Of a DNA stretch of 64,000 bases, positions 21,887-34,615 are shown piece by piece. The notes beneath the pieces were generated by a model that saw only the letters and a program-made list of their open reading frames with translations, was not told the DNA's origin and made no database searches. Both the position numbers and the translations under genes were made by a program. Origin of the DNA: Amanita rubescens (Eukaryota > Basidiomycota > Agaricomycetes > Agaricales > Amanitaceae); NCBI GenBank assembly GCA_015039365.1, contig WION01000061.1, forward strand, positions 62,001 to 126,000, read 5' to 3'. Each line of letters starts with the position of its first letter. Positions within the stretch are counted from its first letter, which is position 1.

Positions 21887-24782
21887 TCAGTGGTATGCCA
21901 GTGACGAAGATGATGATTGAAGTGGCATACCATGGATTCCAACACGACCTTCTTCTTTGGTATGAACAAGGCCAGTATCAAACCGGCCATCGATTGTCCG
22001 CCCTTTGTTGTCATCCTTGTGCGGCCGTATACGAATCGAGTCCACCGTGGATCCAGACCCATCATCGTCTTGGTACCGAATAGAGTAATAGACTGAGACA
22101 CTCGTAAATGGTAGATGAACATCTAAGATGTCCTGTTCGAGGCGAGCGCGCGTGACTTGGGGATTCCGCTGGAGGACGACAAACCTTGCGACGGCAGCTT
22201 GAAAGAACTCTGCGCCGTATTTGGTTTGAAGATCGTCAATAGATACTGATTTGACGCTTGGATAGCGAGTCATCTTGATGTAACGAGATGATGGTAGTGA
22301 AAGGAGCGGTAAAGAAGGTGTCAACTGAACATCATAGTGTTGATGCCGCCATGCCATGTATGCAGCAAATTGATAAACCTGCTCTCGCCGTTCTAGCCAA
22401 GTGGTCATTTGGGGTAATTCGTCCCTTGAGTTTGTAGCGCGATAGGCCATTTTTGTGAAATCGATATGTAGTCGCTCAGTGTGTTGTGTGTCGTAATTAT
22501 CAGTGGACCCGAATAGCATTATGGAATGTGCATAGTGAAAGCACGCATGTAGTTTAGGGATATTGAAATTTTCACGAATCCCGAGGTCGACGAATATATT
22601 CTTGTTCTGATGAAACACGTCAAGGGCTGTGTTCAGCATTGCGAGATGCTGTGCTGAGATTACTGGAAGCTGCGCAAGGTACATAAAGTCTAGGAGCGCA
22701 CGAACAGCACGTATGAGGCGTGATGTGTCGAGCCCGCTCGGGAGACCCATATCGGCGATGACGCCAAGAACAATACGGCTAATCATGCTGTGTTCTTTCC
22801 CAGTGACTCGGGAAAGCCCGGAAATCCCTCCTGAAAAGACTCGGACATGGTGGCTAGGTATTAGCCGCTGGCAACGCGCGTCGATTTCGGTGCTACCAAA
22901 TGCTTGCACCAACCAAGAGACAAGATGTTTAAATACTCCTTGATGGAGCTGGTGTAAGATATCCGGCGTGATAGCTTGAAAGACGTTGAGGAACGGTAAC
23001 TGACCCCAGAATGGTTGGGCAACGGGCTTGATACGGGCCTGTTTACATGCCTCTTTGAAGTTTCGATAGTCACCATTCACCGTAGCCAATGCGTCATAGA
23101 CAACTTGTATATCGCGGAGTTCCGAAGCTTCTGTTTCGTCTAACTTATCTCGGGCAACATCACATTTTGGGCATTCGCCTGACTTGATATTGGCTACCAA
23201 TACCTGCTCAGGATAGTCGCCGACATAAACAGCAAGCAGGGGATGGACACGGCGGACAACTCCCATACCGTCGGCCATGTTAATTCCATTTAATCCGACT
23301 TCAATGAGCGGCTCCATTAGATGGTGTAAGCAGGAGTGAAAAAGATTGGATATCATGCGTCGTCGAGCTGCTTGGTTGGTAATAAGTTTGAGTTTGGTAG
23401 TTGGCAGATAGGCGACTAAGATTTGGCCGTGTCGCGATGGTTTGCGTCTTATATCTTTAGGCAGGTTCCCGATTGTAAGATAGACAGGATAAGCAGTCTT
23501 GTTGCCGAATAATGTGATTTGTGTCCGATCTGATGAAAAGATGAGTGGTATGATGGATGCGCCGGGTTTACGAGCTTCAAGGACTGTCTGACAATGGGGA
23601 ATTGGTACAACTTGAAAGGCTGCGACAAAAGGTTCAACAAGTACCTGCATTTCCCACCACCATGCACCTGTGTGCATATCATGATAGACGCGCGTGCGTT
23701 CATCACCGAATCGACGGTAATGGCGCTCAGGCTTGTGTATTAAGTGGGCTGCAAACTCTGGATTTCCGTACAACGTTTTAATGCACTGCATGATGTCGCG
23801 CGAGTACATGACTACTGTCTCGTTGCCAATCTGGATGTCATGGCGTCGAAATCGTGGGCGGCTGGGAAGTTCTTGATCAACTATTTTGTTTAACTCGCGA
23901 GCATTCTTGTATGACAGGCCCAGTTTCTCTACGACCTTCGAAACAGTTAGTGATTCAGTCAATTTTGTCCGAATGACTAGACTACCTACCCCTGATATCT
24001 GAAATAGCTCAGATACGGCCGTCATTGAAATTTTTTGAAGTTTCGCCCAGCGCGCAATTTCCCAGTCAACTTTGGATGCAAATGGGGCATAAGAGCTGCT
24101 GCTGCTGAGCCGGCTTTGGTACGCTGTGAAGCCTGACTGGCCCATAGCGGATTGACCGATAGGCATGCCGGCTGTGTTCCCAGGAAAATGTTTAATTTCG
24201 AATTTCTCCGTAATGGGTGTTGGTGGTGTGGACACCGCCAAACGTGACACTCTCTTGGCATTTGGATTTGGTGCCTGTGAACAGTTGGGAACATCGTCCA
24301 TATGATCCTGTTTGCCAATATGGTCTTGCTCATCCTTGCTGGCCCATTCATCTTCACTCTTCTGCTCATCTGCGATGTCCCAATCGTCCAAACCAGTGTC
24401 CCCTCCGTCCGCGTCATCCCATTCACTGGCACTATCCCTTTCATTCATGTCGCCCTGTTCGTCCAGGCTACCCCGTTCGTTGGTGATGTTCCATTCTTCC
24501 CCCTCTCCGATTCCTACTAGAATTAAGGCTGAATCAATGGTGCAACTTAGAGGACAAAAAAAACCTACAGGCTGACTCTTCGAAGAAATTGTCGTCATCT
24601 GAGTCTTGAAAAGGACCAATGCCGTCCAACTCCTGGCTGCTGTTGTCTTCAGAGTCTTTGCCTTCCAGATCCTCGATTGCCTGGAAATAGCTGGTACGAC
24701 AAGCTATGTTTGATGTAAGGGTAACATGTGATGCATAACCAGAAACAGTGAATTCTCGGTTACACCCAGCACAGAGGACCAT
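21887..24782 (-). CDS. Plavaka transposase
   Basis: Two exons are proposed, 24782-24569 and 24528-21887. Exon 1 has a short zinc-binding start (LCAGCNREF, then a His and a further Cys), as in Plavaka proteins. An acidic low-complexity region follows (DEQGDMNERD and similar). Exon 2 carries the large transposase core: PEQVLVANIKSGECPKCD, then the characteristic DILHQLHQGVFKHLVSWL, and a helical C-terminal region with TEHTERLHIDF-like residues (QHTERLHIDFTK). The total of about 950 aa is usual for the family. The 40-nt intron has GTAGGT and ATTCAG ends. The frame is open throughout, so the protein may be functional. It would bind the terminal repeats and catalyse excision and insertion in the nucleus (family knowledge). 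Confidence 0.85.
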
Positions 24783-25415
24783 TGAAATAACACAAGATGT
24801 GAGGATGGGTCCCTTGGGCCCCGTTCGGCACTGGTAACAACACAAGACACCATGACGGATCCTTTGGGCGCTGTTCGGGAACTTTTTTCCGGGTGCTAGT
24901 CTTTAGACGCTAACTGAAACAGGGGGAGATAGCTGGTCTTGGCGGTCGATTTTAGGCTGTTTGGCTGCATTCTAGGAACAACAAGTTCTAAAATAAATAA
25001 AAAACTGTAAAATCGATTAAATTAGTCCTGTTAACCGTTGTTTAGATGATGATTACCATGCCGTATGCCCAGAGATCCACCTCTCGTCATGAATTCAAAA
25101 CCTTGTTGATGGCCCACCACTTCCCTGTTGACAATGCACCACTTGCCGTTGCCGATAATTTAAATGGAATAGCCTGAGCGCGCATTGGGCGGTGAGGCAT
25201 ATAAAAAAAAGGGTCAGTAGTAAATCGCCGTCGCCTAGGGCCAAAATAGGATAAGCCAGATCGGTGAAGAGGGAGCAATGCGTACCATGGACGGTACAGA
25301 GCCCGGTGTGTAGGTAAAACAGAAACAAACCCAACTGGGTATATAAGAACTTGACAATGATAGTCAGCCTAGTTCTTCCCACTTCAGTAAATCATACTAC
25401 CTCTCCGTCTTATCC
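24783..25415. promoter_or_regulatory. Shared upstream region of the two Plavaka genes
   Basis: The 630 bp between two divergent start codons contain no convincing ORF. A TATA-like GTATATAAGAAC occurs around 25340 for the plus-strand gene, and ATATAAAAAAAAGGG around 25200. It is inferred to be a bidirectional promoter. Confidence 0.45.
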
Positions 25416-27806
25416 ATGGCAAATCGCAAGGGAAACGCTAAATCGACGACAGCTACAGCTCAAGTCGACAAGCCGGAGGCCACGCAGAGCGCTCGCAAGA
25501 AAATGCGCAATGCGCCGTCTGAACAACAAGAGAATGAAGCGCCATCTGGTAAGCATGCGATAGGAATGTTCAACACACTGTCTGACTATTGCGACAGGGC
25601 CTCGAGCAGCTAAGGTGACCGCCTTGAAGAATGCTGGTAAGTATTCTATAATAAATATCTGAATTTGAATACTTACCTCGGGTAGTCTGGAAGCAGGGTG
25701 CACCCACTGGCGCATGCAAGAGGGCAGCGAGCCCATCATCAATGCCTGTAAGCAAGAGTAAGAAACATAAGTCTGGTGAGCACGTGTCCTTGTTGATGCT
25801 GACATTTGACATTGGACTCACACGCACGGTCCAGCTAAACAAGTTGAAGTTCAACAAGGTAGTACGTTTTCATCACCTGTGAAATCACGCCCACTCACCA
25901 GCATCCAGGCTTCCCTCAACCGCCTCACTCAACTGCCTCCGTAACCCACTGTGAAGATGAGTCCGTGACTGAGGAAGACTCGGGTGCAGTATCTATCCCT
26001 CTGCGAGTCCCTGCTGCCCCCAAAAAGCCTAGTAAAAAGCGTTCAGCAGCAACCAGTCAAAGTCGTCCAAAAGGTTGGTCTTGTTCTCTGGCTGGCTAGT
26101 ATAGTTATAACTTACCTTTTATCACTCTTAGTCACCAAGGACGTCTTCGCCTCTGACGCAGAGGAATCAGATGATGAGCAGTATTCATCAGTGACGGAGA
26201 CGGACTCGCCGTTTATGACTGAACCTGAAGATTTGGTGCAAAGTGATGACGACGGATCTGAAGACGGGAATAATGTGGCAGGCAAGCTAACTGCTGCGAA
26301 GAAGCGATTTCTTGAAGAGGTTACTATGCCAGCCCGTTTATTTTCAACGTACCTTGGTACTAACCCCTTCTCTGATATAGCAACCTTCTTGGTCAGGTGA
26401 CGAGAATAAAGAGCCTAGTGCTGCATCGCCTGGCAAGTTTGTGATCCGCGGGAGCCCTATCGTCATATCTTCCGATGACGGTGATGCCGTCGCATCACCT
26501 GTATCACAATTGTTTCCCACCGAGCTACTTGAAGTCAAGGAAGGTGAGATAGCTTTGTCTATCCTGTGTAACAGTTACTGAAATGTGCAAAGAACCCCTC
26601 CAACCATCGGGTGTCTTGAACGCAAGCCATACGGCAGCCCGGGCCAATAAAAAGAAGGTACGAAACTAATTCTGATGATACAACCAAGTTGGTAACAGAG
26701 CATTTCAGCAACGTCTGTTGGCAGACTCAATCTGGCCTGAATATACTCATGTAATGAGATCGCGACATGACAATTCCCTTGCTCTTAGGTACCAAGGAAT
26801 TGAGCTGAAACTTGTTTTACAAAAGGCAATGGATTCAATTGAAGGCCGCACCCGCTTCAGAGATGCATTCCCCACGCTACCCATACGCATGAGGTGGAGC
26901 CGTGATTGCCTCGAGAAAGCATGTGACGGATTTATAGCTTCCTCGCCCGCTGGTGCAAAAGATAAATATGTAATGATTCGAAAGCGCTTAGATATCGACC
27001 TTCAATTCTTCAAGGAGCTTTCGACGCTGGTATGTATCATTTAATTCATCCTATGCTGTAGCTAATATAAATTGTCCTGGAGCTGTCTCCCCGTATTAGC
27101 TCGCTACGTGGCGTGACCAAGACACATGCGGTCAACAGTGCATTGTACACATACAATCTCCATCCCGGGTGTTCGGAAACTGTACGAGAGCTGTTAAAGA
27201 AAAAAAACTACATCTATCCAGCAGCACCAAATGTATGGACATCTTTTCTCTTGTCTGATACACGTACTTATGACAAAAAAGGGCCAGGATTATCTACGCG
27301 AGAAGCCGTTTGAGCACAAGGCGATTATCCGAACACTCCGTGAGACTCTCTTCAGGAATAGAACAATTACCCAGCAGTTTCCAGGCCGCTTCAAGCCAGG
27401 TGAAGAACGGACTTACGCACTGTCGCCAGCCATGGTCGCGCTCGCGGCTACTGCTGTGAGTATCACTAAAGTCTGGGTGACAATACTAATATTAAATTTG
27501 CCAGGTTTTCGCAGCGCTAAAGGAATGGGAATCGGGGTTTCGCACTGGCATACAATTTATGGCCAACTTATATCATGGCGTGTACCTTGATCACATCAAG
27601 GGCCTGAATGATATCAAGGCACAAAAGCCACTCGCGTACACTTCCCTATTGCGGCGTCTGTTCCGCATGGCTTCGTACGTATATTCTGACCTGTCAGCAG
27701 TGCCTCAACTAACTTTAACGACAGGATTATAGAAGGTGATGCCGGAGTTGGTGACACTATCGGAGATATCGACAACATGGCTATAGACGAAGATCTCCTT
27801 GAATGA
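25416..27806 (+). CDS. Plavaka companion gene, DUF6532-like, multi-exon
   Basis: The gene starts at ATG 25416 (MANRKGNAK, a basic nuclear-type N-terminus) and ends at TGA 27804-27806. Coding blocks alternate with introns of about 50-70 nt: a charged N-terminal region (25416-26400), then a domain resembling DUF6532 (about 26700-27700) with IWPEYTHVMRSR, FKPGEERTYALSPAMVALAAT and FMANLYHGVYLDHI. I place exon limits only approximately. DUF6532 genes often lie next to Plavaka transposases in Agaricomycetes (known association, function unknown). Its enclosure within the inverted repeats shows it moves with the element. Confidence 0.7.
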
Positions 27807-27979
27807 TTGAACGCAATCAACGCTGCTTGCTACTCTCCGTTCCCATGTTCTAACTGCAAAAAAAAGTTAAAAAAAAGTTAAAAACAGAAAACCCCATTGA
27901 ATATGATACCCTGTACCGTAAACTTACTTTAATGACAAGCAATATAGTTCAATTTCGCCATGTAAATCCTCGGTGGGAC

Positions 27980-28140
27980 ATCACAAGCTAAGATTGTCTT
28001 GTTTAACTTAATTTAAGTGAAATTGTGTCTAATGTCCTTCAACAAATAACCGAGTGTGTAAATTTACCGTGATTTAACCATAATTAAGAGTATTTACATG
28101 TAATTTCCTTTATTCTATGGGGGGGGATTTTCCTGATGAT
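27980..28140 (-). repeat. Right terminal inverted repeat
   Basis: Reverse-complement partner of the left end. It carries a run of eight G (C on the other strand) where the left end has five C, consistent with slippage. Confidence 0.85.
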
Positions 28141-29116
28141 CTCTATTCGGCACTGACGTACCCCGGACTCTCAGGTCAACGTTCAACGTTCAACGGTGAC
28201 TGAATGATATAGACGGACGCTACGCTTGCGAAGGTGCGCCCACAAATCCTTACTACACCTTCTCGCTCAACCTAATGATCTCCGACAGTTCGATGGCGCG
28301 GTGAGATTTGGACGTACAACCATGGCGCGACGCGAAGGGTAAGGTTAAACGAGGATCGGTTTCACTTGAACGCTCCCTTCGCTATGCTTGGTGAATGTGT
28401 TGACAAGAAAGACATGTTCTTTTCTCGTTGACATTGCCCCTCCACAGAATAACGATAGGTATGCCAGCCGTGCACAGCGCAAGAGTGGATTGGATTGCAA
28501 AACGAGGGATACAGATTAATAACAAGGGTGAAGGTGTGGTCGTCTATTCCTATATATGCACGGATTGACCCCCTTCCGTAGGCCTCACACCCTTCGTGTA
28601 TGCTTCCAAAATGCTTTATCCACCATGCATCCAACCATCACCCAAACCGTGACTTCGGCCCTCTTGTCCTCAAGACTTAGGCCAATTTTCGCCCGTTTAC
28701 CTCTTCCAGAATCTGGCTCGTTCGTCTCCAGCACTCCAACTCCGGTTATCAAGGCAAATGTTGCAGAGTTTATGGCGCGAAAGAGAGATATGGCCATTTT
28801 GGCGGGTGCTACACTCATGAAGGTGCTGCCATTTTTCCCGTATACGCAGCGGACTGACCCTCTTTTACAGGCCACAAACCATCGATCCACGCTGCGTATT
28901 GATGCTGCTCATCCATTCGAACCCTCACCGACGAACTCTGTGAATGTAAAATATTACCTTAACCTAACGGAGCACAAAACGCAGCGGTATCGCCCGTCTT
29001 CCTCCAATCCTAGTAACAATCATAACCCTTCTTTCTATTTCGGATTTGTCATTATCCGCTGCCATTCCTTAATTCTGTTATAAGCTCCACCTGAACCACG
29101 GCCTGGCGATTTGCAG
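28141..29116. other. Intergenic, only weak ORFs
   Basis: A plus-strand frame (28556-29083) and its antisense partner (28585-28890) overlap one another; neither has recognisable features. CAACGTTCAACGTTCAACGG near 28177 is a short triplicated motif. I support no gene here. Confidence 0.5.
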
Positions 29117-29530
29117 AGGATCTACTGAAGGTCGACTGTATTCAACAGGAAAACAGCAAAGGTCGAAGATTAAAGACTTTGTAAGTCTCAATAACGAGTC
29201 ACCGTCGATTCGCTGGAGTTAACATGGACACAGATATTTCTTCCCCGGTTTTCCACCCATGACGGTCAAGCGTGAGGTCGCTTGATAAATGTCAGTTCCG
29301 TTCTTCGTCAGTCGTCGACTCATACAGCGACTCATATGAGAGCATAAAAAAGTAAAAATAAAATTCGTGTCTAGTTTTAAAAGGCACATTATAACGATGA
29401 GGGGGACGCGCTGCTAATGCTTGGATCAACATATTTGAGATCTAGGTAATGCGCCAGGATTCTGCGTACACGACGCTGTCAGGCCTCAGGTTGAAACGCG
29501 AGAGATGCAATAATAGATCGTAGTCATACT
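29117..29530 (+). repeat. Duplicated segment A1, upstream of the TBC copy
   Basis: It matches the reverse complement of about 52944-53290 (shared ACTGAAGGTCGACTG, AAGGTCGAAGATTAAAGAC, ATGCTTGGATCAACATAT). It encodes the last 30 or so residues of the ORF at 53193-53456 up to the same stop. It is one part of the inverted duplication described below. Confidence 0.85.
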
Positions 29531-29557
29531 CCCGCGCCCATTCCAAAAAAGGCAACA

Positions 29558-32500
29558 GTGCATCACGCGCCGCAAGAGCATCCAACCGCAAGCGACACGC
29601 ATGAGATCGCGATGATCTCAACCGCTCTCCGCAACTTTAAAGAGCCCACAAAGGATGAACTTACCCACATTTACTTCTCTATACCTCCATCAACAATCGC
29701 GGATTCTACTTCCAATGATATCGACAAGATGGACATCAACGCGGTCTTGACGCTGGGAGACGCAGAGGAAGAATCATACGTGAGTTATCCCCTCGATAAC
29801 GACTTTTGCTCACCGTACGATTCGAATAGGCGGGGAAACTTTACCTCATGCCGCCCTACCTCTCGTTTGCATCGTTGGATCGCAAATCCGTTCGGTTCAC
29901 AATACCCCTGGCAACCGTTCGTCGCGTTGAACGATTGAACGCCAGAGCAGGAATATATGCGCTCAGCGTATCAACATGGCACGGTCCACGACTCGTACGT
30001 AGCCCATCCATCACGGAACTAAATTATAACTTGAACCAAACTTTCAAGGTCGTTCAACTGACGTCTTTACGCCCAACCGCGGACGCGTTTTGCACCATAC
30101 TTCGGGATGCACTGAAAATCGAGCTGCAAAAGGGTCAGATGAAGGCCGTCAAGACGTTTGTCAAGACATGTTATTCGGAGGCTCTTATATCCACCTCGTC
30201 CAACGTTGCTGATAATGAACGAGAAGATGGTAGTCTAATCAGCGAAGAGACAGATGGTGCGCCTGCTAGAGAGCATCTATACCACGGCGGACTGGGTCTT
30301 CGCTTCAAGTTTCCTGGTGATCCTAAAAAGTCTGTAGACTATCTCAACAGGAGATGTTTTTTCACTAACCTCGAATTAGACTGAGGGAGGCATCAAAGAT
30401 CAAGCTATGGACTACATACTTGAAAAGTACAGTCTCGTTTATCGTTAAATTCTGCTATTTCACGAGTTTTTTAGCTCACGGCCGGAACCTGGCTTTATTG
30501 CGTTATCCTCAATGTACAAGGCTAGTTCAAGTCGGACTTCCAAACAGACTACGTGGAGAAATATGGGAAACGCTTTCTGGATCCATTTTCCTCCGTTTCA
30601 CGAATCCTGGCTACTACGAACGGCTACTAGAGGAACACAAGGGCAAAACTAGTACAAGCACAGAAGATATCGAGAAGGATTTACACAGAAGTCTACCCGA
30701 ATATGCCGGCTACCAGTCTGAGGAAGGCATAGGCGCACTCCGCCGAGTGCTGCAAGCGTATTCGTTCAAAAACCCGGAACTTGGGTACTGCCAGGTCGGT
30801 TCCTCCCCTTTTTGCGAAACCATGAACTAACTTGATATATAGGCGATGAACATACTTGCAGCGGCGATTCTAATGTAGGGTCTTCCCCTTTTGTCCCATT
30901 TGATTTCGTTTATCAAACGCGATTGGCAGTTATATGTCGGAAGAGCAGGCATTTTGGCTTCTGGAAGTGCTATGCGATAGATTACTACCAGGATACTACT
31001 CGTACGTCGCCTTCTCTCCGTTTTCTTCATTACTAATGATATATGCTCTACAGGCCATCGATGCATGGGACGCTCCTCGATCAACGCGTCTTCGAAGCTC
31101 TGGTAGCCAGATGTCTTCCTATGATCCACACTCATTTCGAAACGGTTGACGTACAACTATCGGTCGCATCGCTTCCCTGGTTCCTCAGTTTGTACGTGAA
31201 ATTTCACTCATTTCGCGATCAGGAGCTGACAGAGGTCTCAGATATATCAACAGTATGCCTATGGTCTTCGCGTTCCGGATAGTGGACTGCTTCTTCTGCA
31301 TGGGGCCCAAGGTTTTGTTCCAAGTAGGGTATGTAAACCTTTTTTATGTTGAATTCTTCGTATTAATGATTTTTTGATAGATTAGGTCTGACTTCCAGCC
31401 TCGATGATGATATCGTGACTTACGATGGAACATATTATAGCTATTCTCAAGATCAATGGGGAGAAGCTACTACAAGTTCAGGATGACGGCGGTTTCCTCA
31501 AGTACGTACTGGAATCCTTTCGATGATCATACCACTCATGTTGCCGTCCAGTGTGATGAGGGAATACTTCGCCTCCCTTGACCAATCAGCCCATCCAAGC
31601 TCAAGTGACCCCCGTTCGCGTGCCATCACGCGCTTCCAAGAACTCCTTCTCATATCCTTTCGAGAGTTTTCCGTCATTACAGAGGAAATGATCCTCTCGG
31701 AACGGAAACGTTTCCGAAACGAGATCATCCACAATATCGAAGCCTTCTCTAAGCGTGCTGCGGTTCGGAACCTCAAGACTCTCGGTAGATTCAGCAAGGA
31801 ACAAGCGGGGCTTATTTACGATGCCTTGTATAAGGCGATGTGTATTGAGCCGGTGCCACCTGCGACTGCGCCACCGCCGTCGTTGTTCACGACCAACGAT
31901 GGTCATGAGGAGAAGCCTGAGACGAGGATCGGATTGCGGACGTTCCGCCACTTTTTGAGTGAGATTGCGACGTGGGCTCGAGATGAGAAGATCGTTATGA
32001 ATGGTTTGACGGTGAGTTCCCGTTTTGTCACGAAAAATCTTTTCTGATTTTGTTCGTTCGATAGCGGCGTGTGGATCGTGAGGTCGCTGAACATGAGTTT
32101 ATCGACCGGTTGTTCTACTTCTGGGATACGTCGTGTCGGGGTGCGTTGTCGTTCCAGGTAGGCGGAAGTTTTACTCGTTGCGACCCTCCTTTCTGATTTG
32201 TGCCTGATGATTGCAGGATCTTGTATCGGGCTTGGATGGTGTCATGTTCAATGACTTGATGGAGAACATTGAATGGTTCCTCAACCTCCATGACAAGAAC
32301 AAGGACGGGTATCTTACCAAAGATGAAGTGCTGACATTGTCCGAGTCGCTGCTGGTGCGTGGACGTTTTTCGTTTCCTGCTAATTCATTTATAAACAAGT
32401 TTTTTTTAGTTCATTTTCCGATTCGAAGTTGGCGATGCTTACTTGGGCGCCGTTAGCAGATTCATGAGCAACGCATTTGAATATGGTGACACACTTCTTC

Positions 32501-33442
32501 CGCAAAATGAGGGCAGGTCGGGCGAGGAAACGTCCGTTGAGACAAATCAACCTTACATCAATCTTGCAACGTACGCCGATTATTAATAGTCTCGCTAGAG
32601 CTTACGAACGCTGACTTTGTCCAATACAGGTTCCGCATGGTCGTTCTTGCTGATGAAATCCTTGAATCATTCTTCGAAACAGACCTCCCCGCCTCTTTTA
32701 GGTTGCAACCGCTTCCTGAGCTTGAACTCCCCGTGGCTAGTGCAGGCATCCTTGGCGACATTTGGTCAAGCATCGCAACTGATAGCAACAAGAAGATATT
32801 TAACATGTTCACTGACGAGATCGGCAAGACAATCGGGAAACACCACGTAAGTCCTGCTTTTCACGTCTACAACAGACGACCATAAGACTAATTACCTTTC
32901 TTAGGTCATTCACCGTCCGTCTATTGGTCGGATTACCACGCTCCAAGAACCCAAAGCGCGGGAATCGCTTCTTACACCTTCCATGCGTTCCTCCGCGTCC
33001 AAATCAAGCCTCAGTACCGAATCGACAACCAAGACAGACTCAAGCTCATCAGTTGCAACACCTTCAACATCAATGACAGGGCTTACCATCGACGTGGTAG
33101 CTGCTTCGTCAAAGAACCTCCCTCCTGTTCTTGAGACTGGCGGTCTTTCCGCTATGCCGATGGCGAAAGCCGTCAATGCTGTCAATGCGGCTTTGATGGA
33201 GCGGACGCCGTTTGCGATTGATGATGCTATAGAGGATGATGAGGACTCTGACGATGATCCGTTTGAAGAAGATAACGATCAAGTGATGGATGAAGTTGAT
33301 GCTTTCCTCGAAGCGCATGATTCGGGGTTAACTGAGGAAGATAAGCGGGTTGCGAGTGGTACGTTATTTTGATTGTCTCGTTTGTTAACGTTGACTGATA
33401 AGATTTGTAACAGATCTTTTGAATGCGAAGCCTGTTAAGTAA
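29558..33442 (+). CDS. TBC-domain Rab GAP, Mdr1/Gyp2 (TBC1D9) type, copy A, N-terminus missing
   Basis: A multi-exon gene. Exons placed with confidence: about 29558-29779, 29830-29994 (second half of a GRAM domain, FASLDRKSVRFTIPL), 30049-30329, 30380-30426, 30475-30794 and 30843-30873. Further exons run to TAA 33440-33442. The TBC domain shows the arginine finger in GLPNRLRGEIWE and the glutamine finger in ELGYCQ, so the catalytic residues are present. An EF-hand follows near 32281 (DKNKDGYLTKDE), then an acidic C-terminus (DDEDSDDDPFEEDND). The family stimulates GTP hydrolysis by Rab GTPases in membrane traffic. The protein begins part-way into the GRAM region with no Met exon in view; the missing start is shared with copy B, so it was lost before the duplication. 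Expression as a complete protein is doubtful. Confidence 0.75.
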
Positions 33443-33548
33443 TTGCGGGGATAGGATAAGGACATGTTGGATTTCTCTCCTTATAACAACGTCATATAGT
33501 GTTCTGAACCCGTCTTAGTTATTCTCATATTTCGGAAATTGTACCCAT

Positions 33549-34615
<1,067 letters not shown>

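Larger units (their letters stand above)
21315..28140. mobile_element. Plavaka-type DNA transposon with companion gene
   Basis: The ends are inverted repeats of about 160 bp (21315-21475 and 27980-28140), both starting ATCATCAGGAAAA and sharing AATAAAGGAAATT, CTTAATTATGG and CACACTCGGTTATTTGTTG. Inside are a Plavaka-like transposase on the minus strand and a DUF6532-like gene on the plus strand, divergently transcribed. Plavaka is a CMC-superfamily group common in Agaricomycetes (established). No target duplication is obvious at these ends, so the exact termini may be off by a few bases. Confidence 0.85.

Noticed and set aside
21258..28180. Extended flanking duplication of Plavaka (GCACTGAC...CTCTCAGG on both sides)
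   Set aside because: Similarity is partial, with different spacing; it could be chance and is not adjacent to the ends.
28556..29083. Protein-coding gene downstream of Plavaka
   Set aside because: Sense and antisense frames are both open over the same stretch, no motif is recognisable and no splice structure supports either.
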